64,000 bases of DNA, taken from positions 1,178,001-1,242,000 of the forward strand of contig NZ_CP045995.1 in assembly GCF_016899425.1 (NCBI RefSeq). The letters are read 5' to 3'. The notes beneath the pieces were generated by a model, which was given only the letters and a program-made list of their open reading frames with translations, was not told the DNA's origin and ran no database searches. Position numbers and translations under genes: made by a program. Each line of letters starts with the position of its first letter. Position 1 is the first letter of the stretch. Source of the stretch: Burkholderia sp. MS389 (GTDB lineage Bacteria; Pseudomonadota; Gammaproteobacteria; Burkholderiales; Burkholderiaceae). Of this stretch, positions 33,559 to 42,827 are shown one piece after another.

Positions 33559-34212
33559 ATGAATCTTGCCGACGCCATTCATGCCCGCCATACCGTCAAA
33601 GCCTTCGAGGGCGGCAAGTCGCTTCCCGCCACGCAGGTCGAAACATTGCTGTCGCTGCTTCACCAGTCGCCGTCCTCGGTGAATTCTCAACCGTGGCACT
33701 TCGTGGTGGCCGCGACACCGGAAGGCCGCGCGCGCATCGCGGCCGCCACGACGGGCGCCTACGCGTACAACGAGGCCAAGGTCGTCAATGCATCGCACGT
33801 CATCGCGATGTGCATGCGGACCGACATGGACGAAGAACACCTTCAGGCCATTCTGGAGCGCGAATCGGTGGATGGTCGATTCAAGACCGCCGAAATGCGC
33901 GCCGCGCAGAACAAGAGCCGCCGCTCGTACGTCGACATGCACAAATACGAGCTGCGCGATACGCCGCAATGGATGGAAAAGCAGGTCTACCTGGCGCTGG
34001 GCGGCCTGCTGCTCGGCGCGGCGGTCCTCGGCGTCGATGCAACGCCGATGGAAGGGTTCGACAGCCGCGCGCTCGATGCGAGCCTCGGCCTGCGCGAACA
34101 GGGCCTGACGAGCGTTGTCATCGTGTCCCTGGGTTTCCGCAGCGGCGACGACTTCAACGCGGATCTGCCCAAATCGCGGCTGCCGCGCGAACGGATATTC
34201 ACATTCATCTGA
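33559..34212 (+). CDS. Oxygen-insensitive NAD(P)H nitroreductase (NfsB-like)
   Basis: 217 aa, the usual NfsB length. FMN-binding landmarks: N-terminal ARHTVKAFEGGKSL (Arg-His for phosphate), SPSSVNSQPWHFVVA (residues 38-52), MEKQVYLALGGLLLGAAVLGVDATPMEGFD and the Gly-rich VIVSLGFRSGDDFN. Reduces nitroaromatics, quinones or flavin by two-electron transfer. Fourth gene in a same-strand run behind the LysR regulator, 36 bp after the royal-jelly-like gene. Confidence 0.9.
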   Translation: MNLADAIHARHTVKAFEGGKSLPATQVETLLSLLHQSPSSVNSQPWHFVVAATPEGRARIAAATTGAYAYNEAKVVNASHVIAMCMRTDMDEEHLQAILERESVDGRFKTAEMRAAQNKSRRSYVDMHKYELRDTPQWMEKQVYLALGGLLLGAAVLGVDATPMEGFDSRALDASLGLREQGLTSVVIVSLGFRSGDDFNADLPKSRLPRERIFTFI

Positions 34213-34301
34213 TCACCCGAAGCAGGCTTGCCGCCCGCGTGGCAGCGTTCCGAGCTACCGTTTCGCGCACGCTCGGCTGCACGACTTCGAGGAGCGTCAT
34301 C

Positions 34302-35225
34302 ATGTCCGAGTTTGTTCGGATGGACACGCACGGCCGCACCGCGACCGTGCCCTTGTCCAGATATGGCGGTGCGCTGTTATTGGGCGCGGCGATTTTGTTG
34401 TGGGGTGCGAACTGGCCGGCGATGAAGCTCGGCCTGGCACACGTCACACCGCTGTGGCTGTCGGCAGCAAGGTTCGCATCCGGGGCGCTGTGCCTGTTCG
34501 TCGTGCAAGCTGCGACCGGAACGCTGCGCTTGCCGAAGCGCGCCGACCTTCCGTTTCTCGCCAGCGTCGGCTTGCTTCAGATGTTGGCGTTCACCGCGAT
34601 GAGCGCCGTCGCGCTGCACCACGTGAGCGCCGGCCGTTCCGCCGTGCTCGCCTATACGACGCCGATCTGGGTGACGCCCGTGTCGGTGCTGGCATTTCGC
34701 GAACACCTGTCCGTGCGTAAAGCACTCGGCACGGCGCTTGGCGTGGCCGGGGTCCTGCTGCTTTTCAATCCGCTCGATGTCGACTGGCACGACCGTCAGG
34801 CCGTTGTCGCGCACGTCATGCTGCTCGGCGCGTCGCTCTGCTGGGCGGTCTGCATTCTCCATCTCCGGCATTTCCGCAGCGCGTCGAGCGCCTACGTGCT
34901 CGCGCCGTGGCAAATGCTTGTTGCCGCCGTACCGCTCACCGTGCTTGCCGGAGTGCTCGAGGGACCCTACACGGGCGACGGCAGCCTCAGCTTGACATCG
35001 GCGCTGATCTACATTGGTCCGATCGCGACGGCATTTTGCTTTTGCGCGGTGAATGCCGCCAACACGCGCATGTCGAGTACGAGCATGGCGACGGCGATGT
35101 TAGGCGTTCCCGTCGTCGGCCTCATGACGTCGGTCCTCTTTCTTCACGAGCATCTCACGACGGGACTCGCGGCAAGCGTCGTTCTCATCGTGGCCGGCAT
35201 CGCGCTCTCTATCGCATCACGCTGA
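34302..35225 (+). CDS. EamA/DMT-family transporter
   Basis: 307 aa from MSEFVRMDTHGRTATV (ATG 34302; GGAG 7 nt upstream). Ten predicted membrane helices in two EamA repeats; the first repeat contains GAAILLWGANWPAMKLGLAH, the second VMLLGASLCWAVCILHLRHF. Substrate unknown; drug/metabolite exporters of this family often move amino acids or their derivatives. Same strand as the nitroreductase, gap 89 bp. Confidence 0.87.
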   Translation: MSEFVRMDTHGRTATVPLSRYGGALLLGAAILLWGANWPAMKLGLAHVTPLWLSAARFASGALCLFVVQAATGTLRLPKRADLPFLASVGLLQMLAFTAMSAVALHHVSAGRSAVLAYTTPIWVTPVSVLAFREHLSVRKALGTALGVAGVLLLFNPLDVDWHDRQAVVAHVMLLGASLCWAVCILHLRHFRSASSAYVLAPWQMLVAAVPLTVLAGVLEGPYTGDGSLSLTSALIYIGPIATAFCFCAVNAANTRMSSTSMATAMLGVPVVGLMTSVLFLHEHLTTGLAASVVLIVAGIALSIASR

Positions 35226-35253
35226 CCTTGATTGTCTGAACCAGGAGAATGCC

Positions 35254-36015
35254 ATGGTCGATCTCGACCCGACTCAACCCAGACTCACGCTCGTTACCAT
35301 CGACCTGTCGTTCCATCGCGCGGCCTCCGGCGCCGTGCGGCGGATATTGAACGAGCATGGCGTAACGGTCGACGAAATATTCGCACCGCACGAAGAAGCC
35401 TTCCGGATTCTGCGGGAAGGGAAAGCCGACATGCTGAGCAGCGCGTGGCTCCCCAGTAGTCATAGTCTCTACCTCGCTCCGTTCGAGCAGGACGTGCACA
35501 AGATCACCGTCCTTTACCGGCCATATGCATTGTGGGGCGTACCCGACTACGTGCCCGAAAGCGCGGTGAGCTCCATCTCCGATCTGAAACGGCCGGATGT
35601 GGCGTCGCGGATGGTGAAGCGGATCCAGGGCATCAATCCTGGTGCGGGCATCAGCAGATTTTCCCGCGAAATCGTCGCGCAGTACGGCCTGGCGGACGCA
35701 GGGTATCACTTCGAGAACGGCACGCTCGACGATTGTGTACGCGCCTTCGAGGAGGCCGTCTCCGCAAGGCGGTGGGTGGTGGTTCCTCTTTGGACTCCAC
35801 AGTATCTTCACGAGCAATACACCATCCGCGAACTCAAGGATCCGAAGGGTCTGCTCGGCGGCACGGACGACGCCACGTTGATTGTCAGAAATGCGTCGCT
35901 TGACGCGATCCCGTTGGCCGCATTGTCCGAACTGCGCAATCTCAGCCTCGGCAATCGGGAAACGAGCCGTCTGGACCATGTCCTCTCACGCACCGGCTCG
36001 CCGCGAACGACTTGA
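35254..36015 (+). CDS. OpuAC/ProX-like substrate-binding-domain protein, no signal peptide
   Basis: 253 aa; AGGAG 6 nt upstream. The sequence resembles the glycine-betaine-type periplasmic-binding fold (LVTIDLSFHRAASGAVRRIL, MLSSAWLPSSHSLYL, VLYRPYALWGVPDYV, INPGAGISRFSREIV, VVVPLWTPQYLHEQYTIREL). The N-terminus MVDLDPTQPRL has no signal peptide and no ABC permease or ATPase gene is nearby. It may act in the cytoplasm as a ligand sensor, or the export signal may be lost. It follows the EamA gene by 28 bp and may be functionally linked to it. Confidence 0.75.
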   Translation: MVDLDPTQPRLTLVTIDLSFHRAASGAVRRILNEHGVTVDEIFAPHEEAFRILREGKADMLSSAWLPSSHSLYLAPFEQDVHKITVLYRPYALWGVPDYVPESAVSSISDLKRPDVASRMVKRIQGINPGAGISRFSREIVAQYGLADAGYHFENGTLDDCVRAFEEAVSARRWVVVPLWTPQYLHEQYTIRELKDPKGLLGGTDDATLIVRNASLDAIPLAALSELRNLSLGNRETSRLDHVLSRTGSPRTT

Positions 36016-36310
36016 GGCGCCACGGCCGAGCACCGTCGATGACGAACGCGTAGACGACGCGTATCGACCAGAACCGCCGCGAACGTCGACGGCCGTTATG
36101 CAGTTCGCGAGAACGAATATTCGGAGTAGGTGAAATGACTTTATGGGCGGAGCGCGTTGATCGACACGTCGCCTCGCCAATAAACTGCATCGCACTACAT
36201 CGCAATCGCCGAGAAATGGAAGACTGAAACGAGCCGGCTGAGATTACGCAACCGGCTCGGCGTTTCCCGGCATATGTCATTCACTTCGTAACCATTGACG
36301 GAACAACATC
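36016..36310. other. Intergenic region with a hairpin
   Basis: About 295 bp without a gene. A perfect 8-bp stem CGAGCCGG / CCGGCTCG (36230-36237 with 36252-36259, 14-nt loop) lies 51 bp before the SDR start. It could be a late terminator of the upstream unit or a regulatory site for the SDR gene. Confidence 0.4.
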
Positions 36311-37111
36311 ATGACGCAAGCACACAAAGGCACCGCACTGATCACGGGCGCATCGTCGGGTATCGGTGCGGTCTACGCCGAACGACTCGCACGCCGCGGG
36401 TTCGATCTGATTCTCGTTGCACGCAACAAGGATCGGCTCGACGCATTTGCGAAGCGCATTACCGACGACACGCAGCGCGGTGTCGAAGTGATCGCCGCGG
36501 ATCTCGGCGATTCGCGCGCGCTGGCCGCCATCGAAGCGAAGCTGCGCACGGACGCGAGCATCACGCTGCTCGTGAACAATGCCGGTGTCGGTACGCATAA
36601 GCCGCTGCTCGACAGCGACGTCGACGCAATGACGCGCATGATCGATCTCAACGTCACGGCGCTGGCGCGCCTCACCTATGCAGCAGCCCCCGGCTTCGTC
36701 GCTCGCGGCCACGGCGCGATTATCAACATCTCGTCCATCGTTGCGATCGGGCCCGAGCTGCTGAACGGCGTGTATGGCGGAAGCAAGGCATTCACGCTGG
36801 CCTTCACGCAGTCCCTTCATCACGAACTGGCAGACAAGGGCGTGCAGGTCCAGGCCGTTCTCCCGGGCGCTACGGCGACGGAATTCTGGGAGATTGGCGG
36901 GCTCCCGCTGGACAACCTTCCGAAGGAGATCGTCATGTCGGCTTCCGACATGGTCGACGCAGCGCTGACCGGCTTCGACCGTCAGGAACTCGTCACGATT
37001 CCATCGCTGCACGCTGGAGAAGAATGGGCCGCATACGACGCCGCCCGCCGCGTCATGATTCCCCATCTCTCGAGCAATACCCCTGCGGCGCGTTACGCCG
37101 TCGCGCAATAA
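36311..37111 (+). CDS. Short-chain dehydrogenase/reductase (SDR) 1
   Basis: 266 aa. Classical SDR: cofactor loop TGASSGIGAVYAERLARRG (residues 13-31), DLGD, NNAGVG, catalytic Ser in NISSIVAIG and YxxxK as YGGSK. LILVARNKDRLDAFAKRI has the Arg-Asn pattern of NADP(H) users. Substrate not predictable. 57 bp from a second SDR gene; the two are related only at family level and probably form one transcription unit. Confidence 0.88.
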   Translation: MTQAHKGTALITGASSGIGAVYAERLARRGFDLILVARNKDRLDAFAKRITDDTQRGVEVIAADLGDSRALAAIEAKLRTDASITLLVNNAGVGTHKPLLDSDVDAMTRMIDLNVTALARLTYAAAPGFVARGHGAIINISSIVAIGPELLNGVYGGSKAFTLAFTQSLHHELADKGVQVQAVLPGATATEFWEIGGLPLDNLPKEIVMSASDMVDAALTGFDRQELVTIPSLHAGEEWAAYDAARRVMIPHLSSNTPAARYAVAQ

Positions 37112-37168
37112 GCGCAGCAAGCCTTTTTTCGCAACCACTCCAGTCGTCCATTCAAAGGAACTCCGATC

Positions 37169-37930
37169 ATGAAACTCACCGGAAACACTGTCTTCATCAC
37201 CGGCGGCACGTCGGGTATCGGCCGCGCTTTCGCAGAAAATCTTCACAAGCGTGGCAACAAGGTCATTGTCGCGGGGCGTCGCAAGGCGTTGCTGGACGAG
37301 ATCGCTCGGGCCAATCCGGGTATCGACACCGTGGAGCTGGACGTCGGCGACCCCACGCAGATCGAGCGTGTCGCGCGACAGCTGATCGCGGACTATCCGA
37401 CGCTGAACGTCGTGATCAACAACGCGGGCATCATGCCGTTCGATGACGCCGGCGGTGCGCTGGACGACGCGCAAGCCGTCCGGCTCGTGAACACGAACCT
37501 GCTCGGTCCGGTGCGTGTCAGCGCCGCGCTCGTCGAACATCTGAAGGCGCAACCCGAGTCGTTCATCATCAACAACAGCTCCGTACTGGCATTCGTCCCG
37601 CTTGCTGCCACGGCGCTCTACTCCGCGACGAAGGCGGCCATTCATTCGTACACGATGTCGCAACGCTTTGCGTTGCGCAATACGAGTGTCCGCGTGCTGG
37701 AAATCGCCCCGCCGTGGGTCGACACGGATCTGATCCACAAGAGTGGTGATCCGCGAGCAATGCCGCTGGACGCCTTCATCGCCGAGACGATCCAGCGTCT
37801 CGAAACCGCGACGACGGAAGTCGTGGTCGAGATGGCGCAGCCGCTGCGTAACAACGTCGGCCCCGACGAGTATGCGTTCGTCGATCAGTTCAATCAGGCG
37901 CTCGTCGAGAACCCCATTCCGGTAGCCTGA
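37169..37930 (+). CDS. SDR 2 (DltE-like)
   Basis: 253 aa; AAGGA 8 nt upstream. Motifs: FITGGTSGIGRAFAENLHKRG, VIVAGRR, DVGDP, INNAGIMPF, INNSSVLAFVP (catalytic Ser) and YSATKAAIH (YxxxK). The PPWVDTDLI segment resembles DltE-type oxidoreductases. Followed by an 11-bp perfect hairpin that separates it from the catalase gene. Confidence 0.87.
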   Translation: MKLTGNTVFITGGTSGIGRAFAENLHKRGNKVIVAGRRKALLDEIARANPGIDTVELDVGDPTQIERVARQLIADYPTLNVVINNAGIMPFDDAGGALDDAQAVRLVNTNLLGPVRVSAALVEHLKAQPESFIINNSSVLAFVPLAATALYSATKAAIHSYTMSQRFALRNTSVRVLEIAPPWVDTDLIHKSGDPRAMPLDAFIAETIQRLETATTEVVVEMAQPLRNNVGPDEYAFVDQFNQALVENPIPVA

Positions 37931-37950
37931 GGCGCCGCGAAGAAGGACTC

Positions 37951-37980
37951 CGGAAGGCGGCCCTGCGACGCCGCCTTCCG
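37951..37980 (+). terminator. Hairpin between SDR 2 and catalase
   Basis: Perfect 11-bp stem CGGAAGGCGGC / GCCGCCTTCCG (37951-37961 with 37970-37980), 8-nt loop, 20 bp after the SDR stop. No T-tract follows, so it may be a weak or Rho-assisted terminator or an mRNA-end stabiliser. Confidence 0.5.
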
Positions 37981-38032
37981 CCCCCGCAATTCAATCACTC
38001 ACCGAACGACAAACGACTTGAGGCTGACAACA

Positions 38033-39466
38033 ATGTCCGACAAGAGCCTGACGACCGCCGCCGGCGCCCCCGTATCCGACAACCAGAACTCGATGACCGC
38101 CGGCGCGCGTGGCCCGGTCGTACTGCAGGACATGTGGCTCGTTGAAAAGCTGGCCCATTTCGACCGCGAGGTAATTCCCGAGCGTCGCGTACACGCAAAG
38201 GGATCGGGCGCCTTCGGAACGCTGAAGGTCACGCACGACATCTCGCGCTACACGAAAGCCAAGGTCTTCGACCAGGTTGGCAAGGAAACGCCGGTTTTCA
38301 TGCGATTCTCGACGGTCGCGGGCGAGCGCGGCGCCGCCGACGCGGAGCGCGACGTGCGCGGCTTCTCGATCAAGTTCTACACGGAAGACGGGAACTGGGA
38401 CGTCGTCGGCAACAACACGCCAGTGTTCTTCGTTCGAGACCCGCTCAAGTTTCCGGATTTCATCCACACGCAAAAGCGCGATCCGCGCACGAACCTGCGC
38501 AACAACGTCGCGGCGTGGGATTTCTGGTCGCGCCATCCCGAGTCGCTTCATCAGGTGACGATCGTGATGAGCGATCGCGGCATCCCGAAGAACTACCGGC
38601 AAATGCACGGCTTCGGCTCGCACACGTTCTCGTTCGTCAATGCCGCCAACGAACGCTTCTACGTGAAGTTCCATTTCAAGTCCGCGCAGGGCATCGAGAA
38701 CTATACGGACGCGGAAGCCGCTCGTCTGGTCGGCCAGGATCGCGAATCCGCGCAGCGCGATCTTTACGAGGCGATCGAACACGGGAACTTCCCCAAATGG
38801 CATTTCCGCATCCAGGTGATGCCGGAAGCGGACGCATCGAAGGTGCCGTACAACCCGTTCGACATCACCAAAGTCTGGCCGCACAACGATTACCCGCTGA
38901 TCGACGTCGGGACGATCGAGCTGAACCGGAACCCCGAGAACTATTTCGCGGACGTCGAGCAGGCCGCGTTCACGCCGGCAAACATCGTACCCGGCATCGG
39001 GTTTTCGCCGGACCGCCTGCTGCAGGGGCGCCTGTTTTCGTACGGCGACGCGCAGCGCTACCGGCTCGGCATCAATCATCACCAGATCCCCGTCAACGCG
39101 CCGCGCTGCCCGTTTCACTCGTTCCATCGCGATGGCGCGATGCGCGTCGACGGCAACCTCGGCAGCACCGTGAACTACGAACCCAGCCGTCAAGGCGACT
39201 TCGCCGCGAATCCGGCAGCGGCCGAGCCGCCGGTGCAGGCAGGCACGGTCGACCGTTACGACCATCGCGACGATGACGACTATTACAGCCAGCCCCGCGC
39301 GCTGTTCCGCCTGTTCAGCGCCGACCAGAAGGAGCGGCTGTTCGCCAACATCGGGCGGGCGATCAGCGGCGTCCCGCAGGACGTGGTCGACAGAGTGCTC
39401 GTCCATCTCGAGCGCATCGATCCGGCGTATGCCGCCGGTGTCCGCACCGCTATCTGGGCAGAGTAA
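38033..39466 (+). CDS. katA: Monofunctional heme catalase (small-subunit clade)
   Basis: 477 aa from [17 protein letters not shown] (ATG 38033). The active-site signature [20 protein letters not shown] contains the catalytic His54. The distal Asn lies in [12 protein letters not shown]. The proximal heme-ligand signature [14 protein letters not shown], with the axial Tyr, lies near residue 340. Length and absence of a C-terminal flavodoxin-like domain place it in clade 3, the NADPH-binding small-subunit catalases. It decomposes hydrogen peroxide. No signal peptide. 77 bp upstream of a flavoprotein disulfide reductase gene, with which it likely forms an operon. Confidence 0.93.
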   Translation: MSDKSLTTAAGAPVSDNQNSMTAGARGPVVLQDMWLVEKLAHFDREVIPERRVHAKGSGAFGTLKVTHDISRYTKAKVFDQVGKETPVFMRFSTVAGERGAADAERDVRGFSIKFYTEDGNWDVVGNNTPVFFVRDPLKFPDFIHTQKRDPRTNLRNNVAAWDFWSRHPESLHQVTIVMSDRGIPKNYRQMHGFGSHTFSFVNAANERFYVKFHFKSAQGIENYTDAEAARLVGQDRESAQRDLYEAIEHGNFPKWHFRIQVMPEADASKVPYNPFDITKVWPHNDYPLIDVGTIELNRNPENYFADVEQAAFTPANIVPGIGFSPDRLLQGRLFSYGDAQRYRLGINHHQIPVNAPRCPFHSFHRDGAMRVDGNLGSTVNYEPSRQGDFAANPAAAEPPVQAGTVDRYDHRDDDDYYSQPRALFRLFSADQKERLFANIGRAISGVPQDVVDRVLVHLERIDPAYAAGVRTAIWAE

Positions 39467-39543
39467 AACCGGCGCGCGCGTCGTGCAAACGGCGCGCGTC
39501 GATCTCGCGGATTCGTCTCTCGGATCAATCAAGGAGTAACGTC

Positions 39544-40908
39544 ATGGAAAGCGCGAAGCAATACGAATATCTGTTCCTCGGCGGCGGCAAGGGCGGAAAA
39601 TCGCTGGCGATGGATCTCGCCCGAAGCGGCAAGCGCGTCGCCATCATCGAACGCGGCATGATCGGCGGATCATGCATCAACGTCGCTTGCATCCCCAGCA
39701 AGACGTTGATTCAGAATGCACGCAACATGCATGCGTGGCGAGCGGCATCCGCCGACGCACACCCTTTTGCGGACATGTCGCGCGTGCATGCGAACGTACG
39801 CGCCGTCGTCGACGGCATGGTGGATATCAACCGTCGCGCTTTCGAGCAGTCGGGCCTCGATCTCGTGATCGGTTCCGGTCGATTCGTCGCGCCGCGACGC
39901 ATCCTCGTTCGGGCCGGCGATGGCACCGAACAGCTGTTCGAAGGCGAGAACGTCTATATCAACACGGGCACCGTGGCGGCGGTTCCCGACGTGCCGGGCC
40001 TGCGTGATTCGAGCCCGCTCACGCACGTGGAGGCGCTGGACCTCGACGTGTTGCCGAAGAAACTGATCGTGATCGGCGGCGGCTACATCGGCCTGGAGAT
40101 GGCGCAGGCATTTCGACGCCTCGGCAGCGAAGTCGCACTCATTCACGACGCACCGCGGGTCGCCATGCGCGAGGACGAGGACGTCAGCGTCGAAATCCAG
40201 CGCGCGTTCGAGGACGACGGCATCTCCCTGCATCTGTCCGCCCGGATCACCGGCGTCACCGGACGATCCGGTACAGGCGTCAACGTCGTACTCGACGACG
40301 GCACGTCGATCGACGGCAGTCATCTGCTCGTCGCGGCAGGCCGGCGGCCAGTCACCGACGAAATCGGCCTGGATCTGGCAGGCGTCGAGCGCGACGCGCG
40401 CGGCTTCATCAAGGTCGACGAGGCGCTCGCGACCACCGCGGAACGAACGTGGGCGATCGGCGAGGTCGCGGGTACGCCGATGTTCACGCACGCGTCGTTC
40501 GACGACTATCGCGTACTGAAGGCCGGTATCGAAGGGCGTGCAGGCAGCACGGCAGCGCGCATCATTCCGTACGCGTTGTTCACCGATCCGGAACTGGGGC
40601 GCATCGGCCTGAACGAAGCGGACGCCAAGGCGCGCAATACGCCCGTCATCGTCGCGAAATTGCCGATGGCGGCCGTACCGAGAGCCCGCACCAACGGAAC
40701 GACGCGCGGCTTCATGAAGGCACTCGTGGCGCCCGAAACCGGACAGATCCTGGGCTTCACGATGGTCGGCTCCGGGGCGGGCGAAGTGACGTCGGTCGTG
40801 CAAATGGCAATGATCGGCAACCTGCCGTACACGTCCGTGCGCGACGCCATCATCGCCCACCCGCTTCTCGCCGAAGGCCTCAATCTGCTCTTTGCCACCA
40901 TCAAATAA
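39544..40908 (+). CDS. Class I pyridine-nucleotide-disulfide oxidoreductase (dihydrolipoamide dehydrogenase-like)
   Basis: 454 aa; AAGGAG 7 nt upstream. FAD site FLGGGKGGKSLAMDLARSG, redox-active disulfide GGSCINVACIPSKT (Cys44-x4-Cys49), NAD(P) site LIVIGGGYIGLEMAQAFRRLG, second FAD site TWAIGEVAGTPMFTHASFDDY, and the dimerisation domain to the end. The canonical C-terminal His-Pro-x4-E of lipoamide dehydrogenase appears as IIAHPLLAEGLN, so the catalytic His and Glu are plausible. It is not next to a 2-oxoacid dehydrogenase complex and so is probably a stress-related reductase (mercuric-reductase-like branch). Likely co-transcribed with the catalase. Confidence 0.88.
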   Translation: MESAKQYEYLFLGGGKGGKSLAMDLARSGKRVAIIERGMIGGSCINVACIPSKTLIQNARNMHAWRAASADAHPFADMSRVHANVRAVVDGMVDINRRAFEQSGLDLVIGSGRFVAPRRILVRAGDGTEQLFEGENVYINTGTVAAVPDVPGLRDSSPLTHVEALDLDVLPKKLIVIGGGYIGLEMAQAFRRLGSEVALIHDAPRVAMREDEDVSVEIQRAFEDDGISLHLSARITGVTGRSGTGVNVVLDDGTSIDGSHLLVAAGRRPVTDEIGLDLAGVERDARGFIKVDEALATTAERTWAIGEVAGTPMFTHASFDDYRVLKAGIEGRAGSTAARIIPYALFTDPELGRIGLNEADAKARNTPVIVAKLPMAAVPRARTNGTTRGFMKALVAPETGQILGFTMVGSGAGEVTSVVQMAMIGNLPYTSVRDAIIAHPLLAEGLNLLFATIK

Positions 40909-41406
40909 GCGAGTGCCTTTGCCATTTGCCTGGCTTGCCCCACCGAACGCGGGCCAACCCGATGCTCGTGCCGCCACGACGCGCTTTGCGTCGCGGCGGC
41001 TTTCGTGCTTCCAATTCAGTCGTCGCCGCCACGATAAAAATGCTGACAGCCGCTCTCCTGCGATCGACACTATCCGGTAAAATCTCCGGACGAGTTCGAA
41101 TCGCGCAACGCCAGCCCGTCATGTGCCGCACGGGCAGTTCCGCGATCGCGGGCCCTGAGAAAAATATGCCTTCGTCAACACCGGCGTCCCGGTCCGGACG
41201 CCCCGAGTGAACGATGGGCAAAGTCGCCGTTCTTCCACCTCATCCAGCATTGCCTGCGCCTCGTTACCGACGCGAACGAAGTGCGGGCACGGCCGTGCGT
41301 CGTGGAGTGGATACATGAATTGCTGCTGGCATCCGATATCGACGCTCACTGGCGTCGATGTCGACACATTTGTGCGGCCTTGCTCGCCGAGCAACGGGGG
41401 AACCTC
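40909..41406. other. Intergenic region (about 500 bp)
   Basis: Contains a strong terminator hairpin near its left end. The remainder shows no gene I can support on either strand; frames present lack start signals and domains. The MFS promoter should lie here. Confidence 0.5.
40970..41004 (+). terminator. Rho-independent-type terminator after the disulfide reductase
   Basis: 13-bp stem with one mismatch (40970-40982 with 40988-41000), 5-nt loop GCTTT, followed by TTTCGTGCTT. Located 61 bp after the stop codon. The best terminator candidate in the window. Confidence 0.6.
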
Positions 41407-42735
41407 TTGGATCTGAACGCGACGCGCGCATCCGGTCATCCGGTCGATAGCAACGACCCGAACGACGAAGCGCGGGAAAATCGTATTTCGCGGCATCTCG
41501 CGCTGCGAATCCTGCCCATTTTCATGTTTGCGTATGTTGCCGCCTACGTCGATCGCATCAACGTCAGCTTCGCGAAACTCCAGATGGGGGTCGACCTGGG
41601 TTTCACCGACGCAGTGTTCGGATTCGGCGCGGGTACGTTCGCGCTCGGCTACGTGGTGTTCGAGGTTCCGAGCAACATGATCCTGCAGCGGGTGGGCGCC
41701 AAGCGATGGCTCACGCGCATCATCCTGTCCTGGGCGATTGTCTCGGCATTGACGACTTTCATCGCGACGCCCAAGCAGTTCTATGTGATGCGCTATCTGC
41801 TCGGGATTGCGGAAGCCGGGCTCGTCCCCGGCATCGTGTATTACATCTCCCAGTCGTTCCCGCGATACCATCGCGTGAGGGTGCTGTCGACCTTCTACGC
41901 GGCGCTACCGCTGTCCGGCCTGATCGGATCGCCGCTGAGCGGCTTCATCATGGAATATTTCGACGGAATCGGTGGGCTTTCCGGCTGGAAATGGATGCTG
42001 ATGGTCGAGGCGCTGCCGGCGTTCGTCGCGGCGCTTCTGTGCTGGAAGTATCTCGAGGACGACGTCACCCAGAGCCGCCACGAGACCGAGGCCGATCGCG
42101 CCTATCTCGCCCGCACCCTCGCCGAAGATCGCGCGCTCGCCGCATCGGCCAACAACAGCGCGATGTTCGGCAGCTGGATCTTCTGGGTATTCGGGCTGAT
42201 CTACTTCCTCGATGTCGTCGGCATTTACGGCTACACGCTGTGGGCGCCCACGATGATTAAGTCGCTCGGCGTGGGTCGGGATTTCTTCATCGGATTGATT
42301 GCAGCGCTGCCCAATGCGGTCGCGATGGTCGTGATGATCATGACCGGACAAAGTGCGGATCGCAGCCGCGAGCGGCGCCTGCATACAGCCGCACTGTTCC
42401 TGCTGGCCGCGTTGGGCCTGACGCTCGCCCTCGTCTGGCACGGCAATCTGTGGCTTACCGTCATGGCGCTGTGCATCGCCAATGCGGGGTTGCTGTCGCT
42501 GCCGCCCGTGTTCTGGGGCATGCCGACGGCGGTGCTCGGCCCGAGCAACGCCGCCAGCGGCATCGCGTGGATCAGCGCGATCGGCAACATCGGCGGCTTT
42601 TTCGGCCCTTATATGGTCGGCGTTCTCAAACAGTCATCCGGAGGCTTTGCGCTTCCCGTTTCGTGCATGATCGCGTGCCTGCTGCTGGGCCTGTGCCTGA
42701 CGCTGTCGTTGCCGAAACACATCGTCAACAGATAG
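41407..42735 (+). CDS. MFS transporter, anion:cation symporter (ACS) family
   Basis: 442 aa if started at TTG 41407, which has a G-rich sequence (GGGGGAA) about 6 nt upstream; no ATG gives a sensible N-terminus. 12 helices. Family features: FAYVAAYVDRINVSFAKLQM at the first helix, the FEVPSNMILQRVGAKRWLTR motif-A loop typical of ACS permeases, RYLLGIAEAGLVPGIVYYIS in helices 4-5, and FWGMPTAVLGPSNAASGIAWI in the C-terminal half. Members import organic anions such as sugar acids, phthalate, tartrate or 4-hydroxyphenylacetate. Followed by a convergent two-component gene set that could regulate it. Confidence 0.86.
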   Translation: MDLNATRASGHPVDSNDPNDEARENRISRHLALRILPIFMFAYVAAYVDRINVSFAKLQMGVDLGFTDAVFGFGAGTFALGYVVFEVPSNMILQRVGAKRWLTRIILSWAIVSALTTFIATPKQFYVMRYLLGIAEAGLVPGIVYYISQSFPRYHRVRVLSTFYAALPLSGLIGSPLSGFIMEYFDGIGGLSGWKWMLMVEALPAFVAALLCWKYLEDDVTQSRHETEADRAYLARTLAEDRALAASANNSAMFGSWIFWVFGLIYFLDVVGIYGYTLWAPTMIKSLGVGRDFFIGLIAALPNAVAMVVMIMTGQSADRSRERRLHTAALFLLAALGLTLALVWHGNLWLTVMALCIANAGLLSLPPVFWGMPTAVLGPSNAASGIAWISAIGNIGGFFGPYMVGVLKQSSGGFALPVSCMIACLLLGLCLTLSLPKHIVNR

Positions 42736-42771
42736 GGCCGCGCCGGGATGGACGCCGCGGGGCGGCCATCG

Positions 42772-42793
42772 GCGTCGGCAGTTGCGCCGACGC
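42772..42793. terminator. Hairpin between convergent MFS and FixJ-like genes
   Basis: Perfect 8-bp stem GCGTCGGC / GCCGACGC (42772-42779 with 42786-42793), 6-nt loop, in a 92-bp convergent gap. Possible bidirectional terminator; no T-tract. Confidence 0.45.
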
Positions 42794-42827
42794 AGCGCAC
42801 CGTCCATGCGCGTCGCGACCGACGCCG

